This document shows positions 1 to 8,287 of a stretch of 64,000 nt of DNA, in pieces. The translations under genes were made by a program, and so were the position numbers. The notes under the pieces are model-generated. The model was not told the DNA's origin. It did no database searches and worked only from the letters and a program-made list of their open reading frames with translations. The DNA is from an uncultured Bacteroidia bacterium (GTDB taxonomy: Bacteria; Bacteroidota; Bacteroidia; Bacteroidales; F082), in contig CADBZW010000005.1 of NCBI GenBank assembly GCA_902799345.1, positions 124,001-188,000 on the forward strand, written 5' to 3'. Each line of letters starts with the position of its first letter. The stretch's first letter is position 1.

Positions 1-1124
1 TACCCCTCCCACTCCCCTTTCAGCAGCTCGGGGTGGAAGAAATAGATGAAATCAGCCAGCAGCAGGTCAGGCTCGCACTGCGACTGCTCGAAATACCCCG
101 TCGAGAGGATGTCGCAGACGATGATTTGATGGTTTTTAAAGGCGTCGAAGAGCGGATAGACAGGGCTTTCCTTGGCTAACGACTCGTAAGTCATCGGGAA
201 AGGATTGGAGTTGATGACGCGCCAAAAATCAGCCTTTTGAGCCTTGGCTAAAATCGTTTCGGCATCCATGGGGACGCTGGCCGTCGAGGGGTTGTCCTTC
301 CATATATAGTCGGCACCAGCATCGGCAAAGAGCTTGGCAATATAGCTGCGGCCACCTGCCACGTACCACTGTCCGTTGAAGGCCAAGTCGGAAAACACCG
401 TTGGACGGTGCTCAACATTGGCGCAAAGGCCGGAAAGCGCATTATAACGTCTTTCAATGTCGTCAAACCAAGCGTCGGCCTTGTCCTCGCAGCCCGCAAG
501 CATCCCGATGACACGAATCCACTCGGCGCGACCCAAGGGCGTGTTTTCCATATAATCGGCAAAGGGGAACAGCACGGCACCCGTGACGTTCAATCCGCCT
601 TGGTTGCCATCGAAATAAGGGGAATAAAGCAAGGCATCGGGTTGCAGTTGTATCATCCGCTCGATGTCGGCAGCAGCCTCCGTGCCAATGTCGTAGACCT
701 TTTCCTCCGCCAACAAGCTAAGCATCGTAGAATCATGCACAAAACGCCCTTCAAGGATGCCTTTCACGCGGTCAATCTCACCCAAACGCATGAACACCGA
801 CCATTGCGTGGCGGAGAATGAAATCACTGAATTGACAGGGACATTGAGGATGCCTTTCACATCTTTGTCGACGGCCTTCGTCGTGTCCTTGACGAAGGCA
901 AAAGAACCCAAGGATAGTGTAGTGTCCCAGGGGCAGATTACCTCTGCGCGATAACCGTAGTCTTTTTCGTACACCACAATGTTTCGGGCATAGCGCATGA
1001 GGTTGTCGCCATGCGATGTATCATTGCTCTCTTGTACTTTAGGTGCACAAGCGACAAAAAGCAGCAACAGGCACAACACCCACATACAGCAAAACAGGCA
1101 TCGCTTTGCGTCACGGCGAGGCAC
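1..1124 (-). CDS. Periplasmic substrate-binding lipoprotein of a cobalamin/iron-type ABC transporter (BtuF-like), 3' end outside window
   Basis: The minus-strand frame reads an N-terminal signal with lipobox (LLLLFVACAPK), then a PF01497-type periplasmic binding fold. Visible segments include VYEKDYGYRAEVICPW, a middle segment GRAEWIRVIGMLAGCEDKA, and FFHPELLKGEWEG at the window edge. This class delivers cobalamin, haem or siderophores to a BtuCD/FecCD permease. The riboswitch upstream of this operon makes cobalamin the likely ligand. The start is uncertain. An ATG at 1085 gives a signal peptide without positive charge. A GTG at 1124 gives MPRRDAKRC ahead of the hydrophobic core and is preferred, but it lies inside a palindromic repeat that has invaded this spot. 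The C-terminus runs off the left edge. Confidence 0.75.
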   Translation of the reverse strand, partial: MPRRDAKRCLFCCMWVLCLLLLFVACAPKVQESNDTSHGDNLMRYARNIVVYEKDYGYRAEVICPWDTTLSLGSFAFVKDTTKAVDKDVKGILNVPVNSVISFSATQWSVFMRLGEIDRVKGILEGRFVHDSTMLSLLAEEKVYDIGTEAAADIERMIQLQPDALLYSPYFDGNQGGLNVTGAVLFPFADYMENTPLGRAEWIRVIGMLAGCEDKADAWFDDIERRYNALSGLCANVEHRPTVFSDLAFNGQWYVAGGRSYIAKLFADAGADYIWKDNPSTASVPMDAETILAKAQKADFWRVINSNPFPMTYESLAKESPVYPLFDAFKNHQIIVCDILSTGYFEQSQCEPDLLLADFIYFFHPELLKGEWEG

Positions 1125-1207
1125 GAAGCAGTCCAGGCCACCGCCATGTGAATTATGGTCTATTGTCTGGATTGCTTCGTCGTGCCTCCTCGCAATGTCG
1201 CGAAGCG
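1101..1207. repeat. REP/BIME-like palindromic repeat
   Basis: The arms are GTCACGGCGAGGCACGAAGC on the left and, inverted, GCTTCGTCGTGCCTCCTCGC on the right, around a loop of about 40 nt. The same layout and core (CATTGCGAG...GACGAAGCAATC) occurs at 24421-24540. The repeat separates the Cys-rich small gene from the BtuF-like gene and overlaps the start of the latter. Confidence 0.6.
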
Positions 1208-1224
1208 GCAGACATGTTTGGATC

Positions 1225-1389
1225 TTATTTTCCATTGATTTCCTCCAAACAGTCTTTGCACAGGCAGTCGCTGTAATGATCTTTCAGATAGGCTTTTGTG
1301 GCGTCAGTGAGCTTCACCTTGACGCACCAGCAGTCGATGGAATGCACGCATTCGAAGGTTTTTCCGCAGCGGGGACAGGTTTTGGTCAT
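1225..1389 (-). CDS. Small Cys-rich protein (CWC-type), 54 aa
   Basis: This is a 54-codon gene. It begins MTKTCPRCGKTFEC and carries eight cysteines, including CPRC near the N-terminus, CWC in the middle (residues 20-22) and CLCKDC near the C-terminus. This spacing matches the cysteine-rich CWC family of small bacterial proteins, thought to bind metal through Cys clusters. No signal peptide is visible, so it should be cytoplasmic. It lies between the BtuG-like and BtuF-like genes in the riboswitch-led operon, so it probably goes with cobalamin uptake, but its role there is unknown. It is short but has a clear start, stop and Cys pattern. Confidence 0.65.
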   Translation of the reverse strand: MTKTCPRCGKTFECVHSIDCWCVKVKLTDATKAYLKDHYSDCLCKDCLEEINGK

Positions 1390-1426
1390 TGTTGAACTGT
1401 TGATATTGTTGAACTGTTTGTTAGAA

Positions 1427-1480
1427 AGTTCGGGCGGATGTGAAATCCGCCCGAACTGAGTTGGGGATTTGCCATCCCCT
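1427..1480. repeat. Tandem pair of intergenic hairpins
   Basis: A perfect 13-bp stem (AGTTCGGGCGGAT at 1427-1439 with ATCCGCCCGAACT at 1445-1457) is followed by a second hairpin, GGGGAT-TTGCC-ATCCCC, at about 1463-1479. It sits between two cistrons of the cobalamin operon. No good U-tract follows on the minus strand, so it looks more like a REP-type element or an mRNA processing/stability hairpin than a strong terminator. Confidence 0.6.
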
Positions 1481-1493
1481 AAAAGAATATCAA

Positions 1494-2630
1494 TTATTTA
1501 AACAACATTGCACTGGGGAATATGTCAGCCTTAAACGAGCTAAGCAGCACGCCGTCGGCGGTATAGCGATACACCATTCCAGGAGCCACTGGGTTGCCGA
1601 TGCGAGAGACATATATTTCTCCCGTCCTGGGGTCGACAGCCATGTTATAGAACGTGTCGCCTTCCGACGAGATGCAGAACGCCTCAGAAAACTGCTGCGT
1701 CTCGACATCGAAACGGTGGACTTCGCTGTCGGAAGCATCGCCATCTTCGTCGACATGACTCACGATGACATAGAAATAGCGGCCCGTAGGGTCTGCTTTG
1801 ATGTTGGATGCGGCAAAACGAATCACTTCACCTGTTTCAGGGTCGACGACATCGTCGAATGTATAGCGGCACTGGGCGGTCTTCAGCATCGGGTCGATCT
1901 CCCACATCGTCGGCTTCTCGCCGTCGTCCTGCCAGGTGGCACCTTCGCAGAGCACCCACACGTGGTTGTTCTTGTCAACCACCATCGTGTTAGGCTCCTT
2001 CCCCACCCTGATTTCGGCCACTTTCACATCGTTGTCGATGTCAACAACCTGCACGGTGTTCTTCTCCATAGCGGGGAAGTAGTAGTTCGACCAGTTGCTG
2101 AAATATAACTCGTTGCCCACCTGCACCATTTTTTCCGTGGTCTTGCCCGTCTCCACAAATCCGCAATGGGTCATATCCTGCGGATTGATAATCCACAAGC
2201 CCTTGCCAATCAAGTCGCTGACGTAGGCTTTGTTAGGCGCCACAATGTGCATCTCACGGGGCGAATAGAAATCTACCAACTGATATGGCTTCGTGGTATC
2301 AAGAACCAAGGTATTGGCATCCACCTTATAAATGTAGTTACTGCTATTGACAACAATAAAGAGCTTGCCATCCAACAAAGCCATGCTTTCAGGCACATCG
2401 CCAATCGGGATGCCGTTGACCTTATAAAACAATTTGTTGGCTACCGTGTCAGCCTCAGGGTCGTAAAATGACAACGAGCCACCATCGGAAAATTGGTACA
2501 CTCCTTCGTTAAGGACGAGCACACCGGAACCGAGGTTGAACATGCCAGGGTCGACAGGCGAAGGCTGAGGCTTGCAGGAAAACAGCGTCACGGCCATTAT
2601 CGCCAGCAATAAGATCTGTAATCTTTTCAT
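1494..2630 (-). CDS. Surface lipoprotein, YncE/DUF5074-like beta-propeller (BtuG-like)
   Basis: The 378-aa product starts with a lipoprotein signal (MAVTLFSCKPQPSP). It then shows repeated blade-like motifs such as SGVLVLNEGVYQFSDGG, NKAYVSDLIGKGLWIIN, EPNTMVVDKNNHVWVL and PRTGEIYVSRIGN, typical of the YncE/DUF5074 seven-bladed propeller family. BtuG of Bacteroides, a surface lipoprotein that binds vitamin B12 very tightly and hands it to the TonB receptor BtuB, belongs to this fold. The cobalamin riboswitch upstream and the BtuF-like gene downstream support that role here. The gene is 11 bp downstream of the preceding T9SS gene, in one operon. B12 binding is inferred from context and family, not from specific residues. 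Confidence 0.75.
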   Translation of the reverse strand: MKRLQILLLAIMAVTLFSCKPQPSPVDPGMFNLGSGVLVLNEGVYQFSDGGSLSFYDPEADTVANKLFYKVNGIPIGDVPESMALLDGKLFIVVNSSNYIYKVDANTLVLDTTKPYQLVDFYSPREMHIVAPNKAYVSDLIGKGLWIINPQDMTHCGFVETGKTTEKMVQVGNELYFSNWSNYYFPAMEKNTVQVVDIDNDVKVAEIRVGKEPNTMVVDKNNHVWVLCEGATWQDDGEKPTMWEIDPMLKTAQCRYTFDDVVDPETGEVIRFAASNIKADPTGRYFYVIVSHVDEDGDASDSEVHRFDVETQQFSEAFCISSEGDTFYNMAVDPRTGEIYVSRIGNPVAPGMVYRYTADGVLLSSFKADIFPSAMLFK

Positions 2631-2641
2631 TGAAATCGTGT

Positions 2642-3631
2642 TTATTGTTTCACAATACGTTTCGTCACTACTTTGCCCTCCGCTGTGACGCGAACGAAAT
2701 AAATTCCTTGACCTACACTGTCCAAATCAATGGTATCATCCTCCGACACCATCACCTGTTGTCCCATAAGATTAAAGACTTCCACCATTTGCAGGCCTTC
2801 TGCCTTGACAAACAGCCTGTCTTTCACCGGATTGGGATACAAGGCCACGAAATCATCTTCATTTTCGGTCACGTCGTTATGTGCCAAGTCGTGAATCACG
2901 CCCACGGCATCAAGGTCGAAGCCACCGGATTTGAACCCAGTAGGCCAAGGGTCGTTGACGACATGGCCTTGAGAATCATATCTTGCACAAGAATCAATAC
3001 TAATGCAGCCCACCACATCCACGAGGCGGACATGGGTGATTCGGTCCTTATTGAGCAGGGCATTGTCCTCAACCTCGTCGAGATCGAAAGGCGTGCCATA
3101 CATGACCTCGTATTTGCCTGCGAAATTGTGTATCTGCGAGGGATCGATGGCATCCGCATTTTCCAGTTGTGTTTCACTTTGCACATGAGTGACAGCTGGG
3201 AAACGGAAGAAATGCTCACCATCGGAGCTGACCTCCACAAAGGCAAGCTCGAGGAAATACAGGGTCATCGTCGAATCCGTATCGGGGTGAAGGCCATTTT
3301 CAAAGACGGCAAAATCGGGACCTTTGCCATTGAAGATGGGCGAATCAAAGGTCAACGTGGCTGTTCCGCCGTCGCCGAGACTCACGACATCCATCGTGCC
3401 ACCTGGCTTACCCAAGGCAAGGGTCTCGTCGCCAAAGGAAGCCAAAGCCGAATTAGGCACGTCGATACGCTTGGGGCCACGTTCCACGGCGCAACCTGTA
3501 GCCCATGCCACAAACGCCGACGAGTCGGCATGCATGGCCGTGGTGCCGGCGAAACACGATGCAGGCGGAAACTGCGCCCACAACATCGTCGGCACCAAAG
3601 CCAAAAGCAGTATGGAAAGCCTTTTTATCAT
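2642..3631 (-). CDS. Secreted T9SS cargo protein of the cobalamin operon, function unknown
   Basis: The 329-aa product has an N-terminal signal peptide (MIKRLSILLLALVPTMLWAQ). A globular domain follows with GPDFAVFENG, ELAFVEVSSDGEHFFRFP and THVRLVDVVG. The C-terminus is a T9SS type A sorting domain (ALYPNPVKDRLFVKAEG ... GIYFVRVTAEGKVVTKRIVKQ). I recognise the central domain only as a secreted domain found in environmental bacteria and cannot assign a reaction. Its ATG overlaps the stop of the preceding gene (ATGA), suggesting translational coupling. Lying between a riboswitch-controlled gene and a BtuG-like gene, it is probably a surface cobalamin-capture or accessory protein. Confidence 0.7.
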   Translation of the reverse strand: MIKRLSILLLALVPTMLWAQFPPASCFAGTTAMHADSSAFVAWATGCAVERGPKRIDVPNSALASFGDETLALGKPGGTMDVVSLGDGGTATLTFDSPIFNGKGPDFAVFENGLHPDTDSTMTLYFLELAFVEVSSDGEHFFRFPAVTHVQSETQLENADAIDPSQIHNFAGKYEVMYGTPFDLDEVEDNALLNKDRITHVRLVDVVGCISIDSCARYDSQGHVVNDPWPTGFKSGGFDLDAVGVIHDLAHNDVTENEDDFVALYPNPVKDRLFVKAEGLQMVEVFNLMGQQVMVSEDDTIDLDSVGQGIYFVRVTAEGKVVTKRIVKQ

Positions 3632-4890
3632 TTCACCACGAGTTTGGCGGTACGCACGGCGCTGTCGTTGCTGACACGGACGAAGTACACTCCGCTACTC
3701 ATCGTTTCAGTGCCGAGACGCACTTGCTCGCCAGCCTCAGCCTCGACGCTCATGGTGCTGACCACGCGGCCCTGAATGTCGTAGACCGACACCATGTTCA
3801 AGCCTGCATCCTCGATGGTCACGAAGGCCTCATTTTCAGCAGGATTCGGATAGACCGACAGCGTCATCGACAGGCTCTCGTTCACGCCAGTATAGATAGT
3901 GGCAGGTTCAATGGGTTGTTCCCAAGAAATGGTGGTCCAATCTGAGGACATGATGCTGCAAGCGACGCCGCCAATCTTCACGAAGTCGCCGTTGTGAATC
4001 GGCTCGGCAGCCATGGCGTTCATTCCCATCATACCATTCACGCTATGCATGGGGACATCATAATCCTCATCGCCCCACTCAGCATCCGGGTTGGGGCACA
4101 TGGTCAGGTTATAATTCTCATCCACGTAAGTGACATTGCTGGGGGCAGAACCAACCACTACCAAACGTTCGTCAACAGCGGCGATATCGGTAAGGGCCTG
4201 GAAAACGGTGGCCTCACCATCGAAACGATAGCCCCATGCGAGAGCCGTCTCAGTGTAGCTGCACCAGCTGATGGCAACCACGACTTCGTTTTCGCCTTCG
4301 CCAATCCAATATTTAATGTCTTCAGGGGAAATAGTAGCATCTACCACATCACCACCTGCGTTCGGGTCGACGGCAGGAACAATCTCGGTAGCCCATGAGA
4401 TGGTGGTCCAGTCGGACGACATGGTGCCACAAGCAACGCCGCCAATCTTCACGAAGTCGCCGTTGTGAATCGGTTCGGCGGCCATGGCGTTCATTCCCAT
4501 CATACCATTCACGCTGTGCATGGGGACATCATAATCCTCATCACCCCACTCTGCATCCGGGTTCGGGCACATGGTCAGGTTGAATTCCTCATCCACGTAT
4601 GTGACATTAGAGGGAGCCGAACCAATGACCGTCAGACGGCTGTCAGCGGCGGCGATATCGGTAAGGGCCTGGAAAACGGTGGCCTCGCCGTCGAAGCGAT
4701 AGCCCCAAGCCAGAGCCGTTTCAGTGTAGCTGCACCAACTGATGGCAACCACAACTTCGTTTTCACCCTCGCCGATCCAATACTGGATTTCGTCAGCGGA
4801 GATAGTAGCATCCTGTTGAGCAAACAGGTTGGTCGAGAAAAGACCGAAGATTCCCATGAGGAATAAAAGTGTAAAGTTTTTAAAACGCAT
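3628..4890 (-). CDS. Secreted T9SS protein with two near-identical tandem domains, first gene of the cobalamin operon
   Basis: The 420-aa product has a signal peptide (LMGIFGLFSTNLFAQQ). Two copies of a domain of about 150 residues follow (about 27-165 and 185-325). Both contain IGEGENEVVVAISWCSYTET, ALAWGYRFDGEATVFQALTD and MHSVNGMMGMNAMAAEPIHN. A T9SS type A sorting domain (LSVYPNPAENEAF ... GVYFVRVSNDSAVRTAKLVVK) ends the protein. The two copies are almost identical in DNA as well, so the duplication is recent or kept homogeneous. Each copy carries Cys, several Met and one His in the MHSVNGMMGMNAM stretch. The WGYRFDG motif occurs in secreted domains of other bacteria. It is the first cistron after the cobalamin riboswitch, so a cobalamin-binding or cobalamin-scavenging role is inferred. 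Confidence 0.75.
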   Translation of the reverse strand: MRFKNFTLLFLMGIFGLFSTNLFAQQDATISADEIQYWIGEGENEVVVAISWCSYTETALAWGYRFDGEATVFQALTDIAAADSRLTVIGSAPSNVTYVDEEFNLTMCPNPDAEWGDEDYDVPMHSVNGMMGMNAMAAEPIHNGDFVKIGGVACGTMSSDWTTISWATEIVPAVDPNAGGDVVDATISPEDIKYWIGEGENEVVVAISWCSYTETALAWGYRFDGEATVFQALTDIAAVDERLVVVGSAPSNVTYVDENYNLTMCPNPDAEWGDEDYDVPMHSVNGMMGMNAMAAEPIHNGDFVKIGGVACSIMSSDWTTISWEQPIEPATIYTGVNESLSMTLSVYPNPAENEAFVTIEDAGLNMVSVYDIQGRVVSTMSVEAEAGEQVRLGTETMSSGVYFVRVSNDSAVRTAKLVVK

Positions 4891-5010
4891 AATACTTTAA
4901 GTTTAAAGGTTTGATAATAAGTTATTTACCTCAAAACTTCAAGGAAAATGTTGGTACACCTTATAATAATAAGGAAAGGCCAGCTCTTATCCCGAAAGCT
5001 TTGTTTCACT

Positions 5011-5169
5011 GACAAGCGGCAGGTCTTCTGACTTACTCCTTTGGGCTTTGCGCCTTCCCGAAAAACGAGGTTTTCAGTGGCATTGTGCTCGGCGTGAAGA
5101 GCTTACAGCAGCGGGAACTGTCCGGGATTCTCACCCGATTCCCTATTGAGCCTTGCGGCACCGCTTATC
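5011..5169 (-). promoter_or_regulatory. Cobalamin riboswitch (B12 element)
   Basis: Read on the minus strand, the P1 stem GATAAGCGG/CCGCTTGTC encloses GGGAATCGGGTGAGAATCCC, the CGCTGCTGTAA segment, GCCACTG and the 3' B12 box AGTCAGAAGACCTGCC. These are the conserved landmarks of the AdoCbl riboswitch family. It lies in the leader of the minus-strand operon that starts at 4890, about 120 nt upstream of its ATG. Bacteroidales B12 riboswitches usually repress translation of uptake genes when cobalamin is plentiful. Confidence 0.93.
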
Positions 5170-5174
5170 GGCGG

Positions 5175-5182
5175 CAAAGATA
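5175..5182 (-). promoter_or_regulatory. -7 box of the cobalamin operon promoter
   Basis: The minus strand reads TATCTTTG, matching the Bacteroidota -7 consensus TAnnTTTG, and sits directly upstream of the riboswitch P1 stem. Transcription would begin within a few nt of the aptamer. Confidence 0.6.
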
Positions 5183-5274
5183 AGCAATTTTTCCATTAGG
5201 CATGTCTCAATCAAGAAAAAGTTGCTATTTTTGCCCTTTCAAAACGTTTGATTATTTACGAAATAACTCACATA

Positions 5275-8100
5275 ATGAAAAAGCTAACCACATTTTTCGC
5301 CGCCTTGTTCCTTTGCCTTGGGATGGCACAAGCGCAAGATGTCTATTATTCAGGCAACAGCAAGATTTGGAAAAACGACTCGCTGTTATACAACCTCACC
5401 GACAGCATCAGCATCCAACTGAAAGCCATTCAAGTGACGGACTCCGGGTCTGTCTATAGCGCAGGATACGCATTCGACACTGCTGGTATTCAGGGCCGTA
5501 TTTGGATGAATGACTCTTGCGTTTTCACTGGCGACACCAACACTTATTTCGACCATTTGGCTCTCACCGCCAACGGCTGGACGGCGGCTGGCTTCAACAA
5601 CGTCTGGCAAAACGGGGAACTTCTTTATTCCTACAGTCATGGAGAAGACGAGTGCCACATTCAGGGTTTAGCCGTTGACACAACGACAGGCGACATTTAT
5701 GCAGGTGGCGCTATCTCCTTCGTTAGCGACTCTCTCTTCCATGCCTGCGTTTGGAAAAACGACTCGCTCCTTTGGATGGAAGACACCGTTTCGAGCATCC
5801 AAAACATCTGCTTTGGCGGTGGAAACATTTATGCAGCAGGGTTCATGATTGAAAACGACTCCCTCTACGGTGTCATCTGGCAAAACGACTCCATCATCTA
5901 TCAAATGGAAAACGCCAACTTCGGGCACATCGCTGAATTTAACGGAAGCCTATATTGGTCTGGACTTTCCATGACTGATACAGTATTTTATATTTGGCAA
6001 GACGGCGAGGTGCTCTACGCCTTGCCCGAACTTTCTGGAATCAGCAATTTAGTCGTCAACGAGGATGGCGTATATTACACTGACGCACAAACGGTTTATA
6101 AAGATGGCGAAGTCCTCTATCAGCCCGGATGCATCATCACGGACCTCGTCGTGATTCCCACCTCTCCCGAACCTCCCGTACCCATGGGCACCCTCACCGT
6201 GACGGTCAACGACACACTCATGGGCAGCGTTATTGGCGAAGGCACTTATCCCTTGGGCGACACCGTCACCATCGAAGCCGTTCCCAATGTGGGCTACGAG
6301 TTCCTGCAATGGCACGACAGCATCACCGACAACCCGAGAGACATCCTCTTCACGCATGACACCACCTTCACCGCTTATTTCGGTCTGGCCGAATACACCA
6401 TCACGACAGCGGTTAACCCCGAAGGCACCGGCACCGTGACCGAAGGCGGCATCTACCATTATGGCGATACCATCACACTGGTGGCAGTGGCCGATTCCAG
6501 CTACCTGTTCCTCAGATGGGACGACGGCAACACTGACAACCCACGTGACGTCATCGTCACGCAAAGCGCCACCTTCATTGCCTATTTCGTTAACGCCGAA
6601 TGCACTATTGAAACTTTAGTTACCCCAGAAGGCACTGGCACCGTGACGGGTGCTGGCACCTATCCCTATGGCGACACCATAGTGTTGATAGCCACCCCCA
6701 TCACTGGCTATGAGTTCATCAGCTGGAACGACGGCAACACCGAGAACCCACGCACCCTCGTCGTCACAGAGAACCAGACCTACACCGCGCAGTTCGACAT
6801 CATCCAACATGTCGTCACCACGGTAGTCACGCCCGAAGGCAGCGGCACCGTGGAAGGAGGCGGCATCTACCCTTACGGCGAAACCGTTACTTTGACGGCG
6901 CAAAACAACACGGGCTATATCTTCAAGATGTGGTCCGATGAGGTTTTCGACAACCCACGCCAAGTCGTTGTAGATCGTGACACCACATACACTGCCGTTT
7001 TCTCGCCGTTGCAATATACGATTACGACAGGCAGCGACCCCGAGGAAGGCGGTGTTGTGGAAGGTGGCGGCCGCTATCCCTATGGTGAACCCGTCACCTT
7101 GACGGCACGCCCAGCCAACAACTACAGCTTCCTCTGCTGGCAAGACGGCATCACCAGCAACCCGCGCAACATCATCGTCACAGGCGACGCTACTTACAAA
7201 GCCCTCTTCCGATTCACTGGCACTGTTGAGTATCACATCAAGCTGATCCCCAGTGATGCCAGTATGGGCACCGTGGAGGGCGAGGGACAATATCCCGCCG
7301 GTTCCGTCATCGAAATCAAGGCCGTTCCTTTCGAGCATGCCCAATTCGTCGGCTGGGATGACGGCAACACCGACAATCCTCGCACCTTGGTGGTCAATTC
7401 CGACATGATTCTCACTGCCATCTTTGAGCCTCGGCCGATGTACACCATCACCGTGACATCGATTTCCAACACCATGGGCACGGTCTTCGGCGGAGGCACC
7501 TTCTACGCCAACACGGAAATCAATATCGGGGCCATACCGTACGAAGGCTTCCATTTCGCAGGATGGCAGGATGGTGAGATGAGCAACCCGCGCACCATCA
7601 CTGTCACGGAGGATGCTGAATACATCGCCAACTTCTCGCAGACATTGCCGACAACATACACGGTCACTGTGCATTACCTTCCCGAGCAAGGCTACATCCT
7701 TGGTGCAGGCTCATACATCGAGGGCACAACCGCCACGCTAGTTGCCATTTCCAAAGAAGGCTATGTCTTTGCCCAATGGAGCGACGGCATCACCGACGAA
7801 ACACGAGAAATCCTCGTTGACCACGACATCGAATTGTCCGCCTTCTTCTCCTTCACCGACGTGGAAGAGAATGACGCAATAAGCCTCTGCCTCTACCCCA
7901 ACCCCGCTAGCGACGTCATCCGCATTGAGGGGACAGAAGGCATTCACGACATCTGCATCTTCAACCTGATGGGCCAAGTGGTAAAAACCGCCACCATTCA
8001 AGACAACGAGGAGATACACATCGACGATCTTCCTGCAGGCTTGTACCTTATTCGTATCGACAGCCTACACGCCATCAGATTCATAAAGGAAAACAAATAA
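5275..8100 (+). CDS. Large secreted T9SS protein with eight InlB-B/Flg_new_2-type repeats
   Basis: From the ATG at 5275 (MKKLTTFFAALFLCLGMAQAQ, a clear signal peptide) the product is about 941 aa. Residues about 20-300 form a propeller-like region with recurring IWKNDS/VWKNDSLL/IWQNDS motifs. Eight tandem repeats of about 66 aa follow. Each has the form YTITT..PEGTGTV.G.G.Y.YGDT, then W.DG.TDNPR, then a T.TAYF end, the pattern of bacterial beta-grasp/InlB B-like repeats. The C-terminus is a T9SS sorting domain (CLYPNPASDVIRIEG ... LYLIRIDS). An upstream in-frame ATG at 5248 would precede the signal peptide and is rejected. It diverges from the cobalamin operon. It is probably a surface or adhesion protein; the ligand is unknown. 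Confidence 0.85.
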   Translation: MKKLTTFFAALFLCLGMAQAQDVYYSGNSKIWKNDSLLYNLTDSISIQLKAIQVTDSGSVYSAGYAFDTAGIQGRIWMNDSCVFTGDTNTYFDHLALTANGWTAAGFNNVWQNGELLYSYSHGEDECHIQGLAVDTTTGDIYAGGAISFVSDSLFHACVWKNDSLLWMEDTVSSIQNICFGGGNIYAAGFMIENDSLYGVIWQNDSIIYQMENANFGHIAEFNGSLYWSGLSMTDTVFYIWQDGEVLYALPELSGISNLVVNEDGVYYTDAQTVYKDGEVLYQPGCIITDLVVIPTSPEPPVPMGTLTVTVNDTLMGSVIGEGTYPLGDTVTIEAVPNVGYEFLQWHDSITDNPRDILFTHDTTFTAYFGLAEYTITTAVNPEGTGTVTEGGIYHYGDTITLVAVADSSYLFLRWDDGNTDNPRDVIVTQSATFIAYFVNAECTIETLVTPEGTGTVTGAGTYPYGDTIVLIATPITGYEFISWNDGNTENPRTLVVTENQTYTAQFDIIQHVVTTVVTPEGSGTVEGGGIYPYGETVTLTAQNNTGYIFKMWSDEVFDNPRQVVVDRDTTYTAVFSPLQYTITTGSDPEEGGVVEGGGRYPYGEPVTLTARPANNYSFLCWQDGITSNPRNIIVTGDATYKALFRFTGTVEYHIKLIPSDASMGTVEGEGQYPAGSVIEIKAVPFEHAQFVGWDDGNTDNPRTLVVNSDMILTAIFEPRPMYTITVTSISNTMGTVFGGGTFYANTEINIGAIPYEGFHFAGWQDGEMSNPRTITVTEDAEYIANFSQTLPTTYTVTVHYLPEQGYILGAGSYIEGTTATLVAISKEGYVFAQWSDGITDETREILVDHDIELSAFFSFTDVEENDAISLCLYPNPASDVIRIEGTEGIHDICIFNLMGQVVKTATIQDNEEIHIDDLPAGLYLIRIDSLHAIRFIKENK

Positions 8101-8228
8101 TCACCAACCTTATATGAAGAAAGCGAACTCATAACCGAACAAGAAGAGCGTGAGATTTGAGAACACAGCAAAAGCCATAGGTCTGTTGGATGACTTAAAC
8201 GATGAATAAAGTCTCCTGACGTTAACAA

Positions 8229-8274
8229 AAAAAGCGGAAAGCCGACTCCAATTGACTTTCCGCTTTTGCTTTTT
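8229..8274. terminator. Bidirectional intrinsic terminator
   Basis: The stem AAAAGCGGAAAG/CTTTCCGCTTTT (about 8230-8241 and 8256-8267) has an A-run on its left and GCTTTTT on its right. It therefore can end both the plus-strand repeat protein gene and the minus-strand protease gene that converge here. Confidence 0.8.
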
Positions 8275-8287
8275 AGGGCAACGCTCC

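Noticed and set aside
2630-3775. 381-codon open frame on the plus strand within the cobalamin operon
   Set aside because: It spans the boundary of two solid minus-strand genes and has no domain or promoter.
3994-4866. Two similar plus-strand frames opposite the duplicated-domain gene
   Set aside because: Their similarity to each other only reflects the domain duplication on the other strand.
6199-7850. Possible CRISPR-like or tandem DNA repeat array
   Set aside because: The periodic sequence is coding: eight protein repeats of about 66 residues whose DNA copies are diverged and have no spacer structure.
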